Shown here: positions 9,415 to 17,910 of the stretch, in pieces
Numbering within the stretch: the first letter of the stretch is position 1
How the letters are laid out: every line of letters begins with the position of its first letter
Position numbers and translations under genes: made by a program
Notes under the pieces: generated by a model
The model's database searches: none
Told to the model about the DNA's origin: nothing
The model's input: only the letters and a program-made list of their open reading frames with translations
From: Burkholderia ambifaria
GTDB lineage: Bacteria; Pseudomonadota; Gammaproteobacteria; Burkholderiales; Burkholderiaceae
NCBI RefSeq assembly: GCF_001443045.1
Contig: NZ_LKPJ01000010.1
Coordinates: 124,001 to 188,000, forward strand
Length of the DNA: 64,000 nt
Reading direction: 5' to 3'

Positions 9415-9429
9415 ATTGGTTGGACCATG
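9415..9429 (+). promoter_or_regulatory. Second LldR-like operator after lldR
   Basis: ATTGGTTGGACCATG begins 2 nt after the lldR stop codon. It shares the left half and spacing of the site at 8648-8662 and keeps TTGGT...ACCA symmetry. It might serve the following PLD gene, repression loops with the first site, or be a chance match. Confidence 0.4.
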
Positions 9430-9447
9430 GCCGCTGCAGGACCGCGC

Positions 9448-9468
9448 GGCGGCCCACCGCGGGCCGCC
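9448..9468 (+). terminator. GC-rich hairpin after lldR
   Basis: An exact inverted repeat with 8-bp arms (9448-9455 and 9461-9468) and a 5-nt loop, with no T-tract. It is placed where the lldR transcript should end; function as a terminator is inferred only. Confidence 0.35.
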
Positions 9469-9638
9469 AGGCCAGCGGTGCTTCGCGGGCGGCGCGCGTG
9501 GCCGTGCGCTGCGCCGGATGCGCGGGCCGCGCGATTTGACCGGTTCATCGGGCGCCCACTAGAATCGGCCGGAACCGCCCGTCAGCCGCGCGCCGCGGCG
9601 ATTGCGACCCATTGATCCGTCTGACGAGGAGGCTTGCC

Positions 9639-11261
9639 GTGCTCACGTCCTTGATCCCGCGCGCGCCGGTCGCGCTGTCGTGGCGCGCCGCCGGCCGCCC
9701 GGCCCGCGCGTTCGCCGTGTGCGCGCTGCTGTCGCTGGTCGCCGCCTGCGCGACGCATCCGCCTGCCACCACGCTCGATCGTCCCGTCTCGCACGCGTTG
9801 CCGGCCGATACCGCGACGCCGCTGCGCGACGCGCTTGCCGCGCCTGAAGCCGCGCATCCGGGCCAGTCGGGCTTCCGGTTGCTGCCCGACGGCGCGACCG
9901 CGCTGCAGATGCGCATCGCGCTTGCGCGCGCGGCGACGAAGACGCTCGACATGCAGTACTACATCGCGACCGAGGACACGACCGGCAAGCTGCTGCTCGC
10001 CGCGGCGCTGTACGCGGCCGATCGCGGCGTGCGCGTGCGGATGCTGGTCGACGATCTGAACTTCGATGATATCGACCGCGTAATGGCCGCGCTGAATACG
10101 CACCCGAACATCGAGATCCGCGTGTTCAACCCGTTCGGCGCGTCGCAGTACGGGATGGTCGAGCGCACGGCCAACTTCTTCACGCGGATCGACAGCTTCA
10201 CGCGCCGGATGCACAACAAGGCGATGATCGCGGACAACCAGCTTGCGATCGTCGGCGGCCGCAACCTCGGCGACGAATACTTCAGCGCGAGCCCGACGCT
10301 GCAGTTCCGCGATCTCGACGTGCTCGCGGCCGGCCCTGTGACGAACGACGTCTCGAAGAGCTTCGACGACTACTGGGCGAGCGCGAGCAGCTATCCGCTG
10401 CGGGTGCTGAATCATCAGACGTTCGATCCGAAGGATCTCGACGCGATGCGCGACGAACTGCGCGACCACTGGCGCAAGAACGCCGACCCGTACAACGCGA
10501 AGCCGCTGAACGCGACGCCGCTCGCGCGGCAGATCGCACGCGACGAACTCGGGCTCGTGTGGGCGCCGGCCGAATTCAAGGTCGACGCGCCGGACAAGGT
10601 CGCGCGGCCGACCGATGCGTACGTGAGCCCGCCGATGCGGCGCCTCGTCGAGCTGACGCGCGGCGCACAGCAGGAATTCCTCGCGTTCTCGCCGTACTTC
10701 GTGCCGCACGACGCGGGTGTGAAGATCCTCGGCGACACGACCGCGCGCGGCGTGCGCGTGGCGATCCTGACCAATTCGCTTGCCGCGACCGACGCGGTTG
10801 CCGTGCAGGCCGGCTACGCGCCGTACCGCGTGCCGCTGCTGCAGCACGGCGTCGAGCTGTACGAATTCAAGGCGCAGCCGGAGCAGCCGGCTCCGCGGCT
10901 GTTCGGCTCGCGCTCACGGGCGAGCCTGCATGCGAAGGCGTACGTGATCGACCGGAAGATCCTCGTGATCGGCTCGCTGAACCTCGATCCGCGTTCCGCG
11001 CACCTGAACACCGAGCTCGCGCTCGTGATCCACAGCCCGACGATCGCGCAGCAGGCGGCAGCGATCTTCGCGCGCGCGACGCAGCCCGACGAAAGCTATC
11101 GCGTGAGCCTCGCGACGCCGGCGGGCGGCACGCCCGAGCTGCAGTGGACCGGCACGGACAACGGCGTGCCGACCACCTATCACGTCGACCCGCATGCCGG
11201 GCTGATGCGCAACCTGATGACCGGCATCTTCATGCTGCTGCCGGTCGACGACCAGTTGTAA
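9639..11261 (+). CDS. Phospholipase D-family lipoprotein (ClsC/YmdC-like)
   Basis: 540 residues from GTG 9639, which has GAGGAGG about 7 nt upstream; an in-frame TTG at 9612 is less likely. The N-terminus ends in a lipobox-like LVAAC. Two HKD motifs are complete: RRMHNKAMIAD (His192) followed by GGRNLGDEYF, and SLHAKAYVID (His431) followed by GSLNLDPRS. Family knowledge: two-HKD enzymes of this type make cardiolipin or exchange phospholipid head groups. The lipoprotein signal puts it in the periplasm, unlike typical Cls enzymes. A second PLD enzyme, clsB, lies at 40.6 kb and differs clearly in sequence. Confidence 0.85.
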   Translation: MLTSLIPRAPVALSWRAAGRPARAFAVCALLSLVAACATHPPATTLDRPVSHALPADTATPLRDALAAPEAAHPGQSGFRLLPDGATALQMRIALARAATKTLDMQYYIATEDTTGKLLLAAALYAADRGVRVRMLVDDLNFDDIDRVMAALNTHPNIEIRVFNPFGASQYGMVERTANFFTRIDSFTRRMHNKAMIADNQLAIVGGRNLGDEYFSASPTLQFRDLDVLAAGPVTNDVSKSFDDYWASASSYPLRVLNHQTFDPKDLDAMRDELRDHWRKNADPYNAKPLNATPLARQIARDELGLVWAPAEFKVDAPDKVARPTDAYVSPPMRRLVELTRGAQQEFLAFSPYFVPHDAGVKILGDTTARGVRVAILTNSLAATDAVAVQAGYAPYRVPLLQHGVELYEFKAQPEQPAPRLFGSRSRASLHAKAYVIDRKILVIGSLNLDPRSAHLNTELALVIHSPTIAQQAAAIFARATQPDESYRVSLATPAGGTPELQWTGTDNGVPTTYHVDPHAGLMRNLMTGIFMLLPVDDQL

Positions 11262-11524
11262 GGGCCGGAACGGCCCCGGTCAAACCCGCGATACCGGTGC
11301 GCGGAGAAAGGTGATATGGTTGTGCGCGCAACTATATTCGTATCGTGAAGGGTGTCGCCGGACGGCTCGCGCAATGCGGGTCGCGGCGGTGCCGAACGAT
11401 GCGCCGCACGAGTTGCACACGCCGTACGCGCCGGATGCGCGTGCGCGCCGCGTGCGACGCCAGGAGACGATGGACGATGCGCAGCCGCCCGCGCGGTCGC
11501 GCTCGCCCGCAACCGGAGTGCCCC

Positions 11525-12298
11525 ATGCAACGTGTACCGAACCAGCCGTTTACGCGTCCCGCCCGTTTCTCCGAAGCCGAATGGCAGGCGCGCGTGCAGC
11601 TCGCGGCCGCCTACCGGATCTTCGACCATCTCGGCTGGACCGAGCTGATCTACAACCATATCTCGCTGCGCGTACCGGGTGAGGGCGGCCATTTCCTGAT
11701 CAACCCGTTCGGGCTCCATTACCGCGAGGTTTGTGCGTCGAACCTCGTGAAGATCGACATCGACGGCAACGTGATCGGCCATTCCGACTGGCCGATCAAT
11801 CCGGCGGGCTTCACGTTCCACAGCGCGATCCATGCGGCGCTGCCCGACGCGCACTGCGTGATGCACGTGCATACGACGCCGACGATGGCCGTGTGCTGCT
11901 CGCGCGACGGACTGTCGTTCTCGAACTTCTATTCGGCGCAGCTATACGGGAAGATCGCGTATCACGATTTCGAGGGCATCACCGTGCATCTCGACGAAGG
12001 GCGGCGCATCGTCGAGAGCGCCGGCGGGCGACCCGTGCTGCTGCTGCGCAACCACGGGCCCGTGACGATCGGCGCGACGCTCGCGCAGACCTTCTCGCTG
12101 ATGTGGCTGCTCAATCGCGCGTGCGAGGTACAGGTCGCGACCCACACGATCGGTGACGCATTGCCGATCGCGCCGCCCGTGCTCGAGGGCTGCGTGCGCG
12201 ATTCGCTGAATTTCGACCCGAAGCACGGCGCGGGGCAGGACGCGTTCGACGCGTTGCAGCGGATCGTCGATCGCATCGATCCCGGTTATCGCGCGTGA
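11525..12298 (+). CDS. Class II aldolase/adducin-domain protein
   Basis: 257 residues. Zinc ligands of the class II aldolase fold are visible in MHVHTTPT and in LLRNHGPVTIG, with the N-terminal YNHISLRVPG motif. The family includes fuculose-phosphate aldolase, ribulose-phosphate epimerase and decarboxylases; this long form resembles uncharacterised bacterial adducin-like proteins. GGAG precedes ATG 11525. The gene stands alone, so substrate and pathway cannot be inferred. Confidence 0.8.
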   Translation: MQRVPNQPFTRPARFSEAEWQARVQLAAAYRIFDHLGWTELIYNHISLRVPGEGGHFLINPFGLHYREVCASNLVKIDIDGNVIGHSDWPINPAGFTFHSAIHAALPDAHCVMHVHTTPTMAVCCSRDGLSFSNFYSAQLYGKIAYHDFEGITVHLDEGRRIVESAGGRPVLLLRNHGPVTIGATLAQTFSLMWLLNRACEVQVATHTIGDALPIAPPVLEGCVRDSLNFDPKHGAGQDAFDALQRIVDRIDPGYRA

Positions 12299-12331
12299 TG
12301 CGCGATCACCCGCGTGCCGTGCGGCGCGGGC

Positions 12332-12412
12332 AAAAAAAAACGCGGCCGGATGGCCGCGTGAATACTCGCAGACTCCTTCGGACGAAGGAAACAAGCAACT
12401 GTGAGACGAAGT
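12332..12412 (-). ncRNA. Candidate small RNA on minus strand with intrinsic terminator
   Basis: On the minus strand there is an 8-bp GC stem (12340-12347 with 12352-12359, loop of 4) followed by nine T residues (12340-12332), a textbook Rho-independent terminator. No minus-strand gene ends here: the next genes on both sides are on the plus strand. Just upstream on the minus strand is a second hairpin, TCCTTC-GTCC-GAAGGA (12389-12374). A weak TACACT box near 12413 could start a transcript of about 70-80 nt. The layout matches Hfq-type small RNAs, but the start is guesswork. Confidence 0.4.
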
Positions 12413-12556
12413 GTAGCGAAAGGCCGCGCGCGGATTCAGGGCGCTCGCTGCAAAGGTCTCTTCCAGGTTACGGCAGGCTGCCGGAGCGGCGGCGATCGAC
12501 TACCATCATGGAGCGTCCCCGTCCGGGTGGCGCTCCACGTCGTACAAGGAGGATTC

Positions 12557-12991
12557 ATGCCGAAGCTGCGTTTGCTCCAGGTGGCGTTGCTCGCGGGCGT
12601 GCTGGCCGCCGGCAGCGCCGCTGCCGAAACGGTGCGCCTGTCCGCCAACCTGCAGCCGTCGAGCGAGGTGCCGCCCACCGCGACGAAGGGCGCCGGCGCC
12701 GTCAACGCCACCTACGACACGGCCACCCGCATGCTGCAGTGGACGGTGACTTACGAACACCTCACGGGGCCGGTGACCGCCGCGCACTTCCACGGGCCCG
12801 CGCCGGTCGGCCAGAACGCCGGCGTGCAGGTGCCGATCCCGAAGGACGAGCTCGCGAGCCCGATCAAGGGCTCGAAGGAGCTCACCGACGCTCAGGTGAC
12901 CGACCTGATGGGCGGCAAGTGGTACTTCAACGTGCACACGAAGGACCATCCGTCCGGCGAGATCCGCGGCCAGGTGATGCCAGCGAACTGA
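12557..12991 (+). CDS. Exported CHRD-domain protein
   Basis: 144 residues. A Sec signal peptide ends around AAGSAAAE, leaving one CHRD domain: SSEVPPTATKGAGAV, LQWTVTYEHLTGPVTAAHFHGPA and the closing HPSGEIRGQV. Family knowledge: CHRD was named from animal chordin and occurs in many small secreted bacterial proteins, without an agreed biochemical role. AAGGAGGA lies just before the ATG. It is monocistronic or loosely linked to the hydrolase that follows. Confidence 0.88.
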   Translation: MPKLRLLQVALLAGVLAAGSAAAETVRLSANLQPSSEVPPTATKGAGAVNATYDTATRMLQWTVTYEHLTGPVTAAHFHGPAPVGQNAGVQVPIPKDELASPIKGSKELTDAQVTDLMGGKWYFNVHTKDHPSGEIRGQVMPAN

Positions 12992-13094
12992 CGCCGGCGA
13001 ACCGGGCGCCGGCGTTTGATGTAGAGGCTCCCGTCGAGCGGCGCGGCAGCGATCGCACGTACCATCGTCATACTGCGATGACGGAGTGTGTTCG

Positions 13095-14057
13095 ATGAGT
13101 TGGCAAAGCAGGTTCGCGTGCTGGCTGCTGCGCTGGCAGTTTCGTCCCGAGACCACGCGCCCGGTACTCGATCCCGCCCGTGCGCGGCGCTTCACCGACC
13201 TGAGAATGGTCGTGCCGCGTCGCGTGCCGTCGGGCTACCGGCTGCGCGAATGCTACGGCCCCGGCGACGCACCGCTGCGCGGCGAATGGCTCGAGCGCAC
13301 CGACGCGGTCGCGTCCCGCGGGCCCGGCCGCACGCTGCTGTATTTCCACGGCGGCGGTTACTACTTCTGTTCGACGAAAACCCATCGGCCGCTCGTGTTC
13401 GGCCTCACGAAGCGCGCGGGCGTGCGCTCGTTCTCGCTCGACTACCGGCTCGCGCCCGAGCACCGCTTTCCGGCCGCGCTCGACGATGCGCTGGCCGCCT
13501 ACCGGCAACTGCTCGCACTCGGCACGCCGCCCGAGTCGATCGTGTTCGGCGGCGATTCGGCGGGCGGCGGCCTCGCGCTCGCGACGCTCGTCGCGCTGCG
13601 CGATCGCGGCGAACCGTTGCCGGCCGGTGCGATCCTATTCTCGCCGTGGACCGACCTGGCCGGCACCGGCGGCACGATGCGCAGCAACGACGGCCGCGAC
13701 CCGATGTTCGCGGCCGCGGCACTGCCGAAGGCGGCGAAGCTGTATCTGGGGGACGAGTCGGCGACGCATCCGTATGCGTCGCCGCTCTATGCGGATTTCA
13801 CCGGGCTGCCGCCGCTGTTCATCCAGGCTGGCAGCACCGAGGTGCTGCTCGACGATTCGCGCCGCACCGCCGACAACGCGAAGGCGGCCGGCGTGCCGGT
13901 GGAGATCGAGGTGTGGCCCGACATGCCGCACGTGTGGCAGCTCTACACGCCGATGGTGCCGGAGTCGCGCGACGCGCTCGACCGGGCGGCCGCGTTCGTG
14001 CGCCGCGTCGCGGTCGAGCGGGCGGTTCAGCGCGCCGGCGAGCCGTCGGTCGCCTGA
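13095..14057 (+). CDS. Alpha/beta hydrolase, HSL-type esterase
   Basis: 320 residues. Hormone-sensitive-lipase family: oxyanion motif HGGG in YFHGGGYYF, nucleophile in GGDSAGGG, and a C-terminal MPHVWQ with the probable catalytic His. No signal peptide is evident. It probably hydrolyses short-chain acyl esters; the natural substrate is unknown. ATG 13095 is preceded by GGAG. Its 3' end overlaps the convergent EcsC gene by 31 nt. Confidence 0.85.
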   Translation: MSWQSRFACWLLRWQFRPETTRPVLDPARARRFTDLRMVVPRRVPSGYRLRECYGPGDAPLRGEWLERTDAVASRGPGRTLLYFHGGGYYFCSTKTHRPLVFGLTKRAGVRSFSLDYRLAPEHRFPAALDDALAAYRQLLALGTPPESIVFGGDSAGGGLALATLVALRDRGEPLPAGAILFSPWTDLAGTGGTMRSNDGRDPMFAAAALPKAAKLYLGDESATHPYASPLYADFTGLPPLFIQAGSTEVLLDDSRRTADNAKAAGVPVEIEVWPDMPHVWQLYTPMVPESRDALDRAAAFVRRVAVERAVQRAGEPSVA

Positions 14058-14869
14058 TACGCGGCCTTCACGGCCACCGAGCCGTACTTGCGCTCGAGCC
14101 GGCGCACGGTGAAGTGGCCGTGCGCCATCTGCTGAAAGTGGTCGATGAACAGCGTGTTGACGGTCGCGCCGAGCACCGCGCCGATCGCCGGGATCGACTT
14201 CGCGGCCATCTGTTCGGTGACCTGCACCGAGAAGCGCGATGCCACCGTCTGCACGAGCTTGAATACCGCCGCCGAGCTGTGCGCGGCGATCCCTTTCGTC
14301 GTGATGTCCGACGACGCCTTCGAAATCGCCTGCGCGAGCGCGCCGCGCAGCACGAAATAGCCGAGATCGGCGTCCTCTTCCCGCTTGTCCGGGTTGTCGC
14401 CCATGCCGAGCACGGCCAGACACTGCAACTGCGTATCCACCGAGCCGAGGTCCTCGCCCTCGCTGCGCGCGATGTCGCACACCGAGCGGAAGATCAGCGT
14501 GGTCGTCACCGGCAGCTCGACCGGCAGCGCGAGGAAGCCGAACGCGCCACCCGCCGCGCCGGTCGTCGCGACCGCGAGCTTGTGCAGCAGGTTGCTCGGC
14601 TTGTCCGGCTCCGCGTCGGGCGTCTGCGGCTTGCCGAGCGTGCGCAGCGCGATGTTCAGGCACTTGCGCAGCGCGAGCTGCGTCGCATCGTTGATCTTGC
14701 CGGTCGCGAAGTCGGGCAGCCGCGCGATCATCTTCTCGACCGGCGCACCCAGCACGCCCGTCAGCTTCATCGTCAGCGACGGGCTTTCCAGCACCTGCTT
14801 CGCGCGCCGCAGTGCGTCCTGGTCTTCCGGCGACAGCGTCGCGGCAGGCGTGATTGAAATCGGTTCCAT
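14027..14869 (-). CDS. EcsC-family protein
   Basis: 280 residues. EcsC-type helical protein with a glycine/alanine-rich central hydrophobic segment (TTGAAGGAFGFLALPVELP) and the conserved RSVCDIARSEGEDL. The domain was named from the Bacillus EcsABC locus; its function is unknown, and no ABC genes accompany it here. AAGGAGAA precedes ATG 14869. It is divergent from the MFS/MarR pair and its 3' end overlaps the esterase gene. Confidence 0.82.
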   Translation of the reverse strand: MEPISITPAATLSPEDQDALRRAKQVLESPSLTMKLTGVLGAPVEKMIARLPDFATGKINDATQLALRKCLNIALRTLGKPQTPDAEPDKPSNLLHKLAVATTGAAGGAFGFLALPVELPVTTTLIFRSVCDIARSEGEDLGSVDTQLQCLAVLGMGDNPDKREEDADLGYFVLRGALAQAISKASSDITTKGIAAHSSAAVFKLVQTVASRFSVQVTEQMAAKSIPAIGAVLGATVNTLFIDHFQQMAHGHFTVRRLERKYGSVAVKAAYQATDGSPAR

Positions 14870-14929
14870 CGTTCTCCTTGGCGGCCGGGCCGGGTTGAAG
14901 CGTCGCCAGCCTAGATTACTCCGGCATGC

Positions 14930-14958
14930 TAGAATTTTGAGATTGCTTGACTCGTCAA
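14930..14958 (+). promoter_or_regulatory. Probable promoter and MarR operator of the MFS gene
   Basis: TAGAAT at 14930-14935 is a good -10 match; no clear -35 was found. Downstream, 14947-14958 is the inverted repeat TTGAC-TC-GTCAA, which would lie just after the start of transcription. I infer it is the site through which the downstream MarR protein controls its own operon. Confidence 0.4.
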
Positions 14959-14976
14959 AAGTTGCATCAACAAAAA

Positions 14977-16572
14977 ATGGCCGTCCATACTGCCGCCCAT
15001 CATTCGAGCGGGCAAGTCCTGCCATTCCGCGAATCGCTGCTGGCGATGATCGGGATCTCGTTCGTCACCATGCTCGTCGCGCTCGACCAGACGGTCGTCG
15101 GCACCGCGCTGCCGACCATCGTCGCCGAGCTGAGGGGCTTCGACCTGTACGCGTGGGTCGCGACCTCGTACCTGCTCAGTTCCGTGATTACCGTGCCGAT
15201 TTTCGGCCGCCTCGGCGACTACTACGGCCGCAAGCCGTTCGTGATCGTGTCGATCGTCGTGTTCACCGGCGCATCGGTGCTGTGCGGGATGGCGAACGAC
15301 ATGCTGTACCTGGTGCTCGCGCGCGGCCTGCAGGGGATCGGCGGCGGGATGCTGGTCGGCACCGCGTTCGCGTGCATTCCCGACCTGTTTCCCGATTCCG
15401 TCGTGCGGCTGCGCTGGCAGGTGCTGATGAGTTCCGCATTCGGCATCGCAAACGCGGTCGGGCCGTCGCTCGGCGGATTCCTGACCCAGTCGTTCGGCTG
15501 GCGTTCGGTGTTCTACGTGAACCTGCCGGTCGGCCTGCTGTCGTTGTTCTTCGTGTGGCGCTACCTGCCGCACCTGCGGCATGTCGAGCACGACCGCAAG
15601 ATGCGGCTCGACTGGCCCGGCGCGCTGCTGATCGCGCTGTCGCTCGGCGCGCTGCAGCTGTTCGTCGAATGGCTGCCGAAGTACGGCGTCGCGAGCTGGG
15701 CGTCGCTGCTGCTGGTTGTCGCGGTCGGCGCGGGCGTCGGCTTGTGGCATTGGGAAAAGCGCTGCGCGCAGCCGATTCTGCCGTTCGACATGTTCGGCAA
15801 CCGCGCGCTGTCGGCGCTGTTCGTGCTCGCGATCCTCGCCGGCTTCTCGATGTTCTCGCTGCTGTTCTACGCGCCGCTGCTGTTCCAGGGCGGCTTCGGG
15901 ATGTCGCCGAAGGAGGCGGGGCTCGTGATCACGCCGCTCGTCGTGTTCATCACGATCGGCAGCATCATGAACGGTCGCGTCGTCACGCGCATCCGCAATC
16001 CGAACGCGATGCTGCATGTCGGCTTCGTACTGTTCGCGATCGCATGCGCAGGCATCGTCGTGGCGACGCACACGACGCCGACCTGGGTGCTGATGGCGCT
16101 GATGGTCGCGGGTGGCATCGGCCTCGGTTTCGTGCTGCCGAACCTCACCGTGTTCGCGCAGCAGACGGCCGGCCGCGAGCACCTCGGTATCGCGACCGCG
16201 CTGCTGCAGTCGCTGCGGATGGTCGGCGGGATGATCGGCACTGCGCTGACGGGCACGCTTGTCAACCAGATGTATTCGAGCGGCGTGCGCGATGCGCTGG
16301 CGGGCGACCACGCGCTGCAGTGGCATGCGCAGCTCGCCGATCCGCAGATCCTGATCGACCGCGCGGCGCAAGGCGGACTCGTCGCGGAGTTGACCCGCGC
16401 CGGGCATAATGGCGCGCTGCTGCTGGAAGCCGCCCGCGAATCGCTGGTCGGCGCGATCCACCTGGGTGTCGCGATGGCGGCCGTCGTTGCCGTGGTGTCG
16501 GTGTGGCAGTGCCGCCGTGTGCCGCCGATCGCGCTGCGGCACAAGATCGAGCCGCATGTCGCGGCCGATTGA
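14977..16572 (+). CDS. MFS multidrug efflux transporter (DHA2/EmrB type)
   Basis: 531 residues with the 14-helix DHA2 pattern. Conserved motifs: LDQTVVGTALPTI (motif D1), GRLGDYYGRK (motif A), and GGGMLVG followed by GPSLGGFLTQSFGWR (motif C). It is a proton-coupled inner-membrane exporter. I chose ATG 14977; a TTG at 14947 in the same frame falls inside the probable operator. A MarR gene begins 34 nt after the stop. No EmrA-type membrane fusion gene is adjacent, so it may export only to the periplasm. Confidence 0.9.
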   Translation: MAVHTAAHHSSGQVLPFRESLLAMIGISFVTMLVALDQTVVGTALPTIVAELRGFDLYAWVATSYLLSSVITVPIFGRLGDYYGRKPFVIVSIVVFTGASVLCGMANDMLYLVLARGLQGIGGGMLVGTAFACIPDLFPDSVVRLRWQVLMSSAFGIANAVGPSLGGFLTQSFGWRSVFYVNLPVGLLSLFFVWRYLPHLRHVEHDRKMRLDWPGALLIALSLGALQLFVEWLPKYGVASWASLLLVVAVGAGVGLWHWEKRCAQPILPFDMFGNRALSALFVLAILAGFSMFSLLFYAPLLFQGGFGMSPKEAGLVITPLVVFITIGSIMNGRVVTRIRNPNAMLHVGFVLFAIACAGIVVATHTTPTWVLMALMVAGGIGLGFVLPNLTVFAQQTAGREHLGIATALLQSLRMVGGMIGTALTGTLVNQMYSSGVRDALAGDHALQWHAQLADPQILIDRAAQGGLVAELTRAGHNGALLLEAARESLVGAIHLGVAMAAVVAVVSVWQCRRVPPIALRHKIEPHVAAD

Positions 16573-16606
16573 ACGATTCACCGATTGAACGAGTAGAAAT
16601 CAGCGC

Positions 16607-17053
16607 ATGGAAGAACAGGACCGCGTCGCGATCTTGCAGCAATTCGGACGCACGTATCGCGCGTTCATGACCGCGTTCGAAACGCACGTCGGGCAGCCGA
16701 TGCCGCGCTGGCGGATCATGGTTGCGCTGCACACGATGGGCGGGCATTCGTCGCAGAAGAAGCTTGTCGAGGTGCTGCGCATCGATCCGGGCGCGCTCAC
16801 TCGCCAGCTGAAATCGCTCGACGCGCTCGGCTGGATCGAGCGCGCGTCCGATGCACGCGACAACCGCGTGACCAACGTTACGCTGACCGCCGCCGGCCGC
16901 GCCGCATTCGACGCGTGCCTGCCGCGCCGCAAGGCGTTCCTTGAACAGACGATGGCGCAACTGCCGGATGACGTGCTGACCGCACTGTCGGGTGCGCTGG
17001 CGATGCTGGAGTCGCGGATTGCGAAGGTCGGCTCGACGCCGGCACCGCACTGA
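16607..17053 (+). CDS. MarR-family regulator
   Basis: 148 residues. Winged-helix MarR fold: a helix-turn-helix around SQKKLVEVLRIDPGALTRQLKSL and a wing with the typical ASDARDNRVTNVTLT. It is cotranscribed behind the MFS exporter. Family knowledge: such regulators usually repress the neighbouring exporter and release it on binding a phenolic or drug-like compound. The palindrome at 14947-14958 is the likely target. Confidence 0.88.
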   Translation: MEEQDRVAILQQFGRTYRAFMTAFETHVGQPMPRWRIMVALHTMGGHSSQKKLVEVLRIDPGALTRQLKSLDALGWIERASDARDNRVTNVTLTAAGRAAFDACLPRRKAFLEQTMAQLPDDVLTALSGALAMLESRIAKVGSTPAPH

Positions 17054-17069
17054 AGGGCAGGAAGCGGCG

Positions 17070-17089
17070 CGGCGGGGCGCACCCCGCCG
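17070..17089. terminator. GC hairpin between convergent genes
   Basis: An 8-bp GC stem with a 4-nt loop (CGCA) sits between marR and the convergent DJ-1 gene. No T-tract follows, so termination is inferred only from position. Confidence 0.35.
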
Positions 17090-17165
17090 GCCGGTTGCGA
17101 CCGGCGCGGCACACGGGTCGCACGAACCCGCCGCCGGCCGGCGCTTCATTTCATTTCAACTTCGT

Positions 17166-17747
17166 TCACAGCTCGATGCGCGTGCCCAGCAGCGCGAGGA
17201 ACTGCGCAAGCCACGCGGGATGCGCGGGCCACGCTGGCGCGGTGACGAACGGCGCGTCGGTCACGGCCGCATCGACCGGAATGTCCGCATATTCGCCGCC
17301 CGCGAGCTTCACTTCGGGCGCGCAGGCCGGGTAGGCCGAGATGCGCTTGCCACGGATCACGTCGGCGGCCGCGAGCAGCTGCGCCGCATGGCAGATCGCG
17401 GCGATCGGCTTGCCGGCTTCCGCGAACGCGCGCACCAGCGCGATCACCTTCGCATCGAGACGCAGGTATTCGGGCGCGCGGCCGCCCGCGATCGCGAGCG
17501 CGTCGTAGCCCGACGCATCGACGTCGTCGAACGTCGCGTTCAGCGTGAAGTTGTGGCCGGGCTTCTCGGTGTAGGTCTGGTCGCCTTCGAAATCGTGGAT
17601 CGCGGTCTTGACCTTGTCGCCCGCGCGCTTGCCCGGGCAGACTGCATCGACGTGATGGCCGACGGCCTGCAGCGCCTGGAACGGCACCATCGTTTCGTAG
17701 TCTTCGGCGAAATCGCCGGTCAGGAACAGGATCTTCTTCGCGGCCAT
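17166..17747 (-). CDS. DJ-1/PfpI-family protein
   Basis: 193 residues. The nucleophile elbow is AAICHAAQ with Cys119, and the partner acid is probably Glu15 in FAEDYE, so the Cys-Glu pair of the superfamily is kept. Members include glyoxalase III, protein deglycase-like and amidase-like proteins. ATG 17747 is chosen because GGAG is about 7 nt upstream; an earlier ATG at 17759 overlaps this ribosome site. It lies downstream of the D-amino-acid deaminase on the same strand, separated by 163 nt, so joint transcription is possible. Confidence 0.85.
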   Translation of the reverse strand: MAAKKILFLTGDFAEDYETMVPFQALQAVGHHVDAVCPGKRAGDKVKTAIHDFEGDQTYTEKPGHNFTLNATFDDVDASGYDALAIAGGRAPEYLRLDAKVIALVRAFAEAGKPIAAICHAAQLLAAADVIRGKRISAYPACAPEVKLAGGEYADIPVDAAVTDAPFVTAPAWPAHPAWLAQFLALLGTRIEL

Positions 17748-17910
17748 GGCTTTCTCCATTGAACAGCGTTGAGGGGCCGTTCGCGCCGTGAGCGGCAGAC
17801 GGGTGCTACGGCGGGGAAGCGGCCCCGAGGACGAAAGCGCAGTGTACTCCGGCAGATTGAAGCGCGCGTGACGGCCGCCCCGCGCGGCGGCGAGGCGGCG
17901 CGTGCTGGCG

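Noticed and set aside
12332-12359. Terminator of the class II aldolase gene on the plus strand
   Set aside because: The run of A residues is upstream of the hairpin on the plus strand, so the polarity fits only minus-strand transcription.
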